From positions 3,678-49,444 of the forward strand of contig CAJOMF010000006.1 in NCBI GenBank assembly GCA_905235605.1: 45,767 nucleotides of DNA, written 5' to 3'. Both the position numbers and the translations under genes were made by a program. Of this stretch, positions 42,115 through 45,767 are shown in pieces. The notes beneath the pieces are model-generated. The model worked only from the letters and a program-made list of their open reading frames with translations, did no database searches and was not told the DNA's origin. Position 1 is the stretch's first letter, and each line of letters begins with the position of its first letter. The DNA is from an uncultured bacterium. Its GTDB lineage: Bacteria; UBP6; UBA1177.

Positions 42115-42783
42115 TTATTCAGGTAATTCTTCAGAAACAACAAGTTCCATTCTCTTTTTTAAAAGTTCGGCATTCTGCATGTCGCCGTGTTTTTCAAAAT
42201 ATGAAAGCTGTAAAGCAAGATACTTGAGGACGACCTTTTTCCAACCTTCTTTTGAAGCCGCCTTGATCGCAAATCCCGCAGTTTCGGCATCGTAGCAGTT
42301 GTTTTTAACAAGAAACGAAGCCTTTATCAGAAGAGTCGTCGGATTTTTTTCAGAAGAAAGTTCAGAATTTGCCTTTTCGACATTGCAGTTCTGTGAAATC
42401 TCAAAAATATCACGGTATTTCTTCGGAAAATCTTCTGATTTCCGCGCTTTGCCTGACACGAAATTGTAATAAGCGGTATTTTCTTCGTTTTTAAGAAGAG
42501 GAAGCATTTCCGCAACTTCGCGGCACTCCGAATATTCAAGAAGCGCAAACCTGACAACGCATTTCGTAAGGTATGCTTTCACTATCTCGTCGGGATCGAC
42601 TGTCATCCTGAAATCTTCGAGCAGTTTGTCAAAGTATTTCGAGGCATAGCTTTCATTGCCGACAAAACTGGTTTCGATGAAATTCGCCGTATCTGCCGCA
42701 GCGTTCTGCTTCCAGGCAGGGATATGCCCAGCGCCGCATGAAATCAGGAAAAGAATCGATAAAATACAGAAAAAAAGTCTCAT
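42115..42783 (-). CDS. Lipoprotein of unknown function in the MlaD-like operon
   Basis: The 222-residue protein has a lipoprotein signal peptide (LFLISC lipobox) and an all-helical mature part with features of TPR-like helix pairs (YFDKLLEDFRMTVDPDEIVKAY, then ECREVAEMLPLLKNEENTAY), but no repeat consensus I could prove. ATG 42783 overlaps the MlaD-like stop codon in TGATG, and GTG 42786 is an alternative start. Translation is thus coupled to the MlaD-like gene. It may act with the MlaD-like protein at the envelope; this is inference. Confidence 0.75.
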   Translation of the reverse strand: MRLFFCILSILFLISCGAGHIPAWKQNAAADTANFIETSFVGNESYASKYFDKLLEDFRMTVDPDEIVKAYLTKCVVRFALLEYSECREVAEMLPLLKNEENTAYYNFVSGKARKSEDFPKKYRDIFEISQNCNVEKANSELSSEKNPTTLLIKASFLVKNNCYDAETAGFAIKAASKEGWKKVVLKYLALQLSYFEKHGDMQNAELLKKRMELVVSEELPE

Positions 42784-43724
42784 CACGGCAGCTTTATCTC
42801 CTTGTCCTGAGTCGTAGGAAGGACTTTGCGGACATCTTTGACCATCGAATTTACCGAGTTGATTATCGAATCGAGATCCTTCCTCAGGACATCCATATCC
42901 TTCGTTCCTTCCTGAAGGTTTTCGCCCGATTTGATCAAAGATGCGATCAGAATGTCCAGATCGGCCATTTTTTTGTTCACATCTTCAACTATCGCATTGA
43001 CTTTGGAGAGCGTTCCCTCGTCACCGAGGATCTGGTCATCGGCCTTGACAAGCGTTTTGTTGGCGTTGCTGATCAGAGTTTCGATTTCGCCCAGAGAGTT
43101 GTTGAGGTGCGCAACGCCTTCGCGGAACTGCGCAGCTGCCGCTTTGTCACCAGCCATCATCTCGATTATACCGCGTTTCTGTGCCAGATCGTTCGTGATC
43201 TTCTCGACATGGACAAGAGTTTTGTTGAGATGGCTCTTTTCGTCTGTCAAAGTTTTGAGATTAGTCGCAATTTCATCGATTTTTTCAACCATAGGCTGGA
43301 GTTTTTTGATGACTTCGTTTATGTCGTCAACCATCTGTGTTTCAAAAACATAGTTGCTGTCTGCCGGTGTATCGGTAATGTTCGGGGTCGTCACAATAAA
43401 TCGTGAAGAACCGATGAGCGGTCTTTCGAGAGTAAAAACAGAGCTTTTGTTGATGCGGTGCGCGTGTTCTTCCGGCACTTTGACAAGAACCAGGACCGTT
43501 CCTTTGCTGTCAAGTTCGAAATGTTCGACTTTTCCGATCTCAAAACCGGAAAAAAGAAGCGGCATTCCCTCTGTGATACCCTCACCGGTAGACGACGAAA
43601 GGGTGTAATAAAGATGATTGGTGAAAACATTTTTTTTGACGAGAATAAAAACGATAAAACACGCAATCATAAACAAGGACAAAATCAGGAACAGACCGAC
43701 TCTGAAATTAGCGGAACTCTTCAA
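42783..43724 (-). CDS. MlaD/MCE-domain membrane protein
   Basis: The 313-residue protein has one N-terminal membrane helix (9-29) and an MCE domain (about 38-115, with EGMPLLFSGFEIGKVEHFEL and SSRFIVTTP). A long helical, coiled-coil-like tail (130-300) follows. MlaD-type proteins form hexameric channels that carry lipids between the membranes, with an ABC transporter (MlaE, MlaF) in the inner membrane. Neither of those partners is in the window. The start is TTG 43724 with CAGGTGCG upstream; a strong promoter lies about 45 bp above. It leads a three-gene unit. Confidence 0.85.
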   Translation of the reverse strand: MKSSANFRVGLFLILSLFMIACFIVFILVKKNVFTNHLYYTLSSSTGEGITEGMPLLFSGFEIGKVEHFELDSKGTVLVLVKVPEEHAHRINKSSVFTLERPLIGSSRFIVTTPNITDTPADSNYVFETQMVDDINEVIKKLQPMVEKIDEIATNLKTLTDEKSHLNKTLVHVEKITNDLAQKRGIIEMMAGDKAAAAQFREGVAHLNNSLGEIETLISNANKTLVKADDQILGDEGTLSKVNAIVEDVNKKMADLDILIASLIKSGENLQEGTKDMDVLRKDLDSIINSVNSMVKDVRKVLPTTQDKEIKLP

Positions 43725-43767
43725 AACGCACCTGAAAAAACAAAATCAAAAACAAAAAAACCGCAAT

Positions 43768-43795
43768 ATTATAAGGATAAAGGAAATTAAGTAAA
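43768..43795 (-). promoter_or_regulatory. Promoter of the MlaD-like operon
   Basis: TTTACT (43795-43790), a 16-bp spacer and a perfect TATAAT (43773-43768) on the minus strand. Confidence 0.55.
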
Positions 43796-43820
43796 ATTTT
43801 AATCGATTTTTTTCGCAAAA

Positions 43821-44942
43821 TCAGCGGACTGATCCAAGATATTCTTCCAGATACTTTATGAAAAGTTCATTCTGCTCTTTGAGACCGATCGAAAGTCTGA
43901 GCCAGTTCGGGAAACCGTAGTTCGCGACCGGACGGACGATGACGCCTTTGTGAAGCAGATAGTCGTAACAGTCGCGGCCTGAAGTTACCTCTTCACCGAC
44001 TTTGAACAGCATGAAGTTGCCCTGTGTCGGCAGATATTCAAGGCCGAGCCTGTTGAACTCTTTGTAGAGGTACTCCCTGCCCTCGCGGTTTACTTTTATC
44101 GCGTTTTTAAGGTAATCAAGATCTTTGAACGCGGCGATTCCTGCGGTCTGAGCGAGCGAATTGGTGTTGAAAGGTTCTCTGACGCGGTTCATGTAGTCAA
44201 CGATTTCCGGCGTTGAGACCGCATAACCGAGCCTGATACCGCTGAGGCCGAAAGCCTTTGAAAGCGTTCTGCAGATTATCATGTTCGGGTGCATGTTTCT
44301 GTATTCAAAACCGTTCGGATAGTCGGGCGCATCGGCAAAATCGAAGTAAGCTTCGTCAACTATGATTACAACTTCCTGCGGTACTGCCTTGAGAAGTTTT
44401 TCGAACTGGGCCTTCGGGTAGTAAGTTCCGGTCGGGTTGTTCGGGTTGATGAGGCAGATCATCTTTGTTTTCGGAGTGACCGCCGCGATGATACCGTCGA
44501 TATCTACAACGTGGTCTTTTGTCTGCGGAACAAGTTTCATTTTGATGTCTGCTGCCTTGAGGATGAGTTCGTAAGCGACGAAACCCTGCTCGGAAAGAAC
44601 GACTTCCTCGTCGCCTTTGATGAGAGTCCTGATCGCGATGTCAATGATCTCGTTCGAGCCGTTTCCGACAACGACTTCTTCGAATTTGATCTCTTCGCCT
44701 TTGCTTTTGTGATAGTCAACGATCGCGTTTTTAAGATAGTATGCGTTGCCGTCGGGGTAGTAGTTAAGCTCGGAAAGCGCGTTTATGAGTGCTTCGCGGA
44801 CTTTCGGGCTGATCCCCGTCGGGTTTTCATTGCTCGCAAGCTTGATCGCCGAGGCCAGACCGAGCTCTCTTTCGACTTCAGAAATAGGTTTACCGGGTTT
44901 GTAAGGGGAAATAGCTTTGATGTTTTCACCGACTTTTACCAT
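43821..44942 (-). CDS. hisC: Histidinol-phosphate aminotransferase
   Basis: HisC is the PLP-dependent transaminase that makes histidinol phosphate in histidine synthesis. The 373 residues have SNENPTGISPKV (38-49), YYPDGNAYYLK (61-71), NPNNPTG (166-172), DEAYFDF (196-202) and Lys229 in TLSKAFGLSGIRLGY, the PLP lysine of the family. No other his genes are in the window. The ATG has GGAGAG six bases upstream. It is a single-gene unit. Confidence 0.95.
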   Translation of the reverse strand: MVKVGENIKAISPYKPGKPISEVERELGLASAIKLASNENPTGISPKVREALINALSELNYYPDGNAYYLKNAIVDYHKSKGEEIKFEEVVVGNGSNEIIDIAIRTLIKGDEEVVLSEQGFVAYELILKAADIKMKLVPQTKDHVVDIDGIIAAVTPKTKMICLINPNNPTGTYYPKAQFEKLLKAVPQEVVIIVDEAYFDFADAPDYPNGFEYRNMHPNMIICRTLSKAFGLSGIRLGYAVSTPEIVDYMNRVREPFNTNSLAQTAGIAAFKDLDYLKNAIKVNREGREYLYKEFNRLGLEYLPTQGNFMLFKVGEEVTSGRDCYDYLLHKGVIVRPVANYGFPNWLRLSIGLKEQNELFIKYLEEYLGSVR

Positions 44943-45017
44943 GTCACTCTCCTATTTGAAATTGTTAAAACAGCCAAACTGCCTGCATAAATCGCACAAA
45001 ACCGAGAGGAAAACAAG

Positions 45018-45602
45018 TTATTTTCCGCTGTTTACGATTTTTTCGAACTCTTCGTAGGTGTGTTTGCCCGAAATCGTATCTATAACCTTCCCGTTTTCGT
45101 CGGCAAGGACCATGTAAGGCATGATCACGCCCGATTCAGCAAGCGATTCAGGCGCCTGAAGGACATCAAACTGCGCGTTTTTGTCGGCGATGATCTTTTT
45201 GATCTTTCCGGGCATCGGATCGACGCTTACCGAAAGGATCTTCAGCGTCTTTTTTCCGTCTTCATACTCTGCTTTGAGCTTATTGAGTTCGGGGAACATC
45301 GCGATGCACGGCTCGCACCAGCTCGCCCAGAAATCAACGAGTATCCTCTTTCCCTTGAAATCGCCGAATTTAACCTTTTCGCCGCTTTTGATCGAGACCA
45401 TCTCAAACGCGTGGATGTTTTTTCCCTTCTCGAAATCTTCACCCAAGATCTCGTTTTCAAGCCCTTTGACTTCGATCTCACCCTCTGTTTTCGCCGTTTC
45501 CGCAGGCTTTACCTGCTTTTCGGCAGCCTGAGCCGCGCTTTTCGACTCGTTACAGGAAATCAGAAACAGAAAAACTAAAACTGAGATCACGATTTTTTTC
45601 AT
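45018..45602 (-). CDS. TlpA-like thioredoxin-fold lipoprotein
   Basis: The 194-residue protein has a lipoprotein signal peptide (FLFLISC lipobox, Cys17), an Ala/Lys/Glu-rich linker (20-60) and a thioredoxin-fold domain with FWASWCEPCIAMFPEL (Cys96, Cys99). TlpA/ResA-type proteins reduce disulfides in the envelope, for example in cytochrome c assembly. ATG 45602 has GGAGAAAAAA directly upstream; GTG 45614 lies inside this site and is not preferred. The stop of the Cys-rich gene at 45614 lies next to the site, so the two genes are probably co-transcribed. Confidence 0.92.
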   Translation of the reverse strand: MKKIVISVLVFLFLISCNESKSAAQAAEKQVKPAETAKTEGEIEVKGLENEILGEDFEKGKNIHAFEMVSIKSGEKVKFGDFKGKRILVDFWASWCEPCIAMFPELNKLKAEYEDGKKTLKILSVSVDPMPGKIKKIIADKNAQFDVLQAPESLAESGVIMPYMVLADENGKVIDTISGKHTYEEFEKIVNSGK

Positions 45603-45613
45603 TTTTTTCTCCA

Positions 45614-45767
45614 CTATTTTTTATCCGGCAGTTTTTTCACGCAGAAACTTCCCTTCACCGATTTAAGGCAGGTGTGATCAGCCGGGCATGTCGAATCATC
45701 GCCCTCTTTGCAGTTTTCGATGACGCAGTAACCCGTCTCTTTGATCTTGGGGTGCATCTTCGCTATC
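45614..45767 (-). CDS. Cysteine-rich protein, 3' end only
   Basis: The frame enters at the right edge and ends with TAG at 45616-45614; 51 codons are visible. It reads KETGYCVIENCKEGDDSTCP, then ADHTCLKSVKGSFCVKKL, with five cysteines and a basic tail. The spacing resembles the six-cysteine module in the large surface protein (CTKDEECGTGKVCKNGGC), so it is probably the C-terminus of an extracytoplasmic protein. It ends 11 bp upstream of the TlpA-like start. Confidence 0.75.
   Translation of the reverse strand, partial: IAKMHPKIKETGYCVIENCKEGDDSTCPADHTCLKSVKGSFCVKKLPDKK

Overview
The window reads as a chromosomal segment of a Gram-negative bacterium. The outer-membrane beta-barrel candidate, about ten lipoproteins with clear lipoboxes, SecA with a C-terminal zinc motif and an MCE (MlaD-like) protein all indicate a double membrane. 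Two proteins end in AgmX/PglI-type C-terminal domains, and a 1037-residue secreted protein ends in a Cys + membrane segment + basic tail like MYXO-CTERM. Both features are typical of Myxococcota and former Deltaproteobacteria, so a low-to-mid-GC member of that group is my best guess. This is inference; no rRNA is present to settle it.

Layout. 1-3.7 kb: purB followed by a lipoprotein cut by the left edge, then a two-gene unit of an AlbA_2/Schlafen-type DNA-binding protein and a YgjP-like zinc peptidase. 3.8-6.95 kb: a gene-poor stretch with a possible small RNA and a perfect 28-bp palindrome, a DUF4143 ATPase whose promoter carries four 23-bp direct repeats, and a MATE transporter. 7.1-16.5 kb: an accessory island with a TerB_N/TerB_C protein, a DUF1566-AgmX lipoprotein, a KilA-N protein, a DUF234-type ATPase, a BrxD-like ATPase, an Lhr-like helicase and an alpha/beta hydrolase. 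TerB, BrxD-like and Lhr-like proteins together resemble a BREX-related DNA-processing or defence module without the BREX methylase and phosphatase genes. This is the most interesting part of the window.

16.5-28.1 kb: pyrG, a glutathione-peroxidase lipoprotein, a Fic 3' remnant, a TPP-riboswitch-controlled thiD-cytX operon, a Panacea antitoxin with a toxin gene broken by one in-frame TGA, an XRE regulator, a lipoprotein, serA-thiE, a GAF/HD-GYP protein and a dCMP deaminase. 28.2-34.6 kb: the large secreted protein, a small zinc-ribbon protein and secA. 34.6-38.5 kb: two paralogous DPT-rich lipoproteins (one frameshifted) and an outer-membrane protein. 38.6-45.8 kb: a type-4 uracil-DNA glycosylase behind a HEAT-repeat protein, an MlaD-lipoprotein-ankyrin operon, hisC, a TlpA-like lipoprotein and a Cys-rich protein cut by the right edge.

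Most housekeeping genes look intact and carry good Shine-Dalgarno sites, and many are preceded by sigma70-like promoters with 16-17 bp spacers. Decay is concentrated in accessory genes: the toxin, the Fic fragment and one DPT lipoprotein. All functional calls rest on reading motifs by eye; no database search was run.
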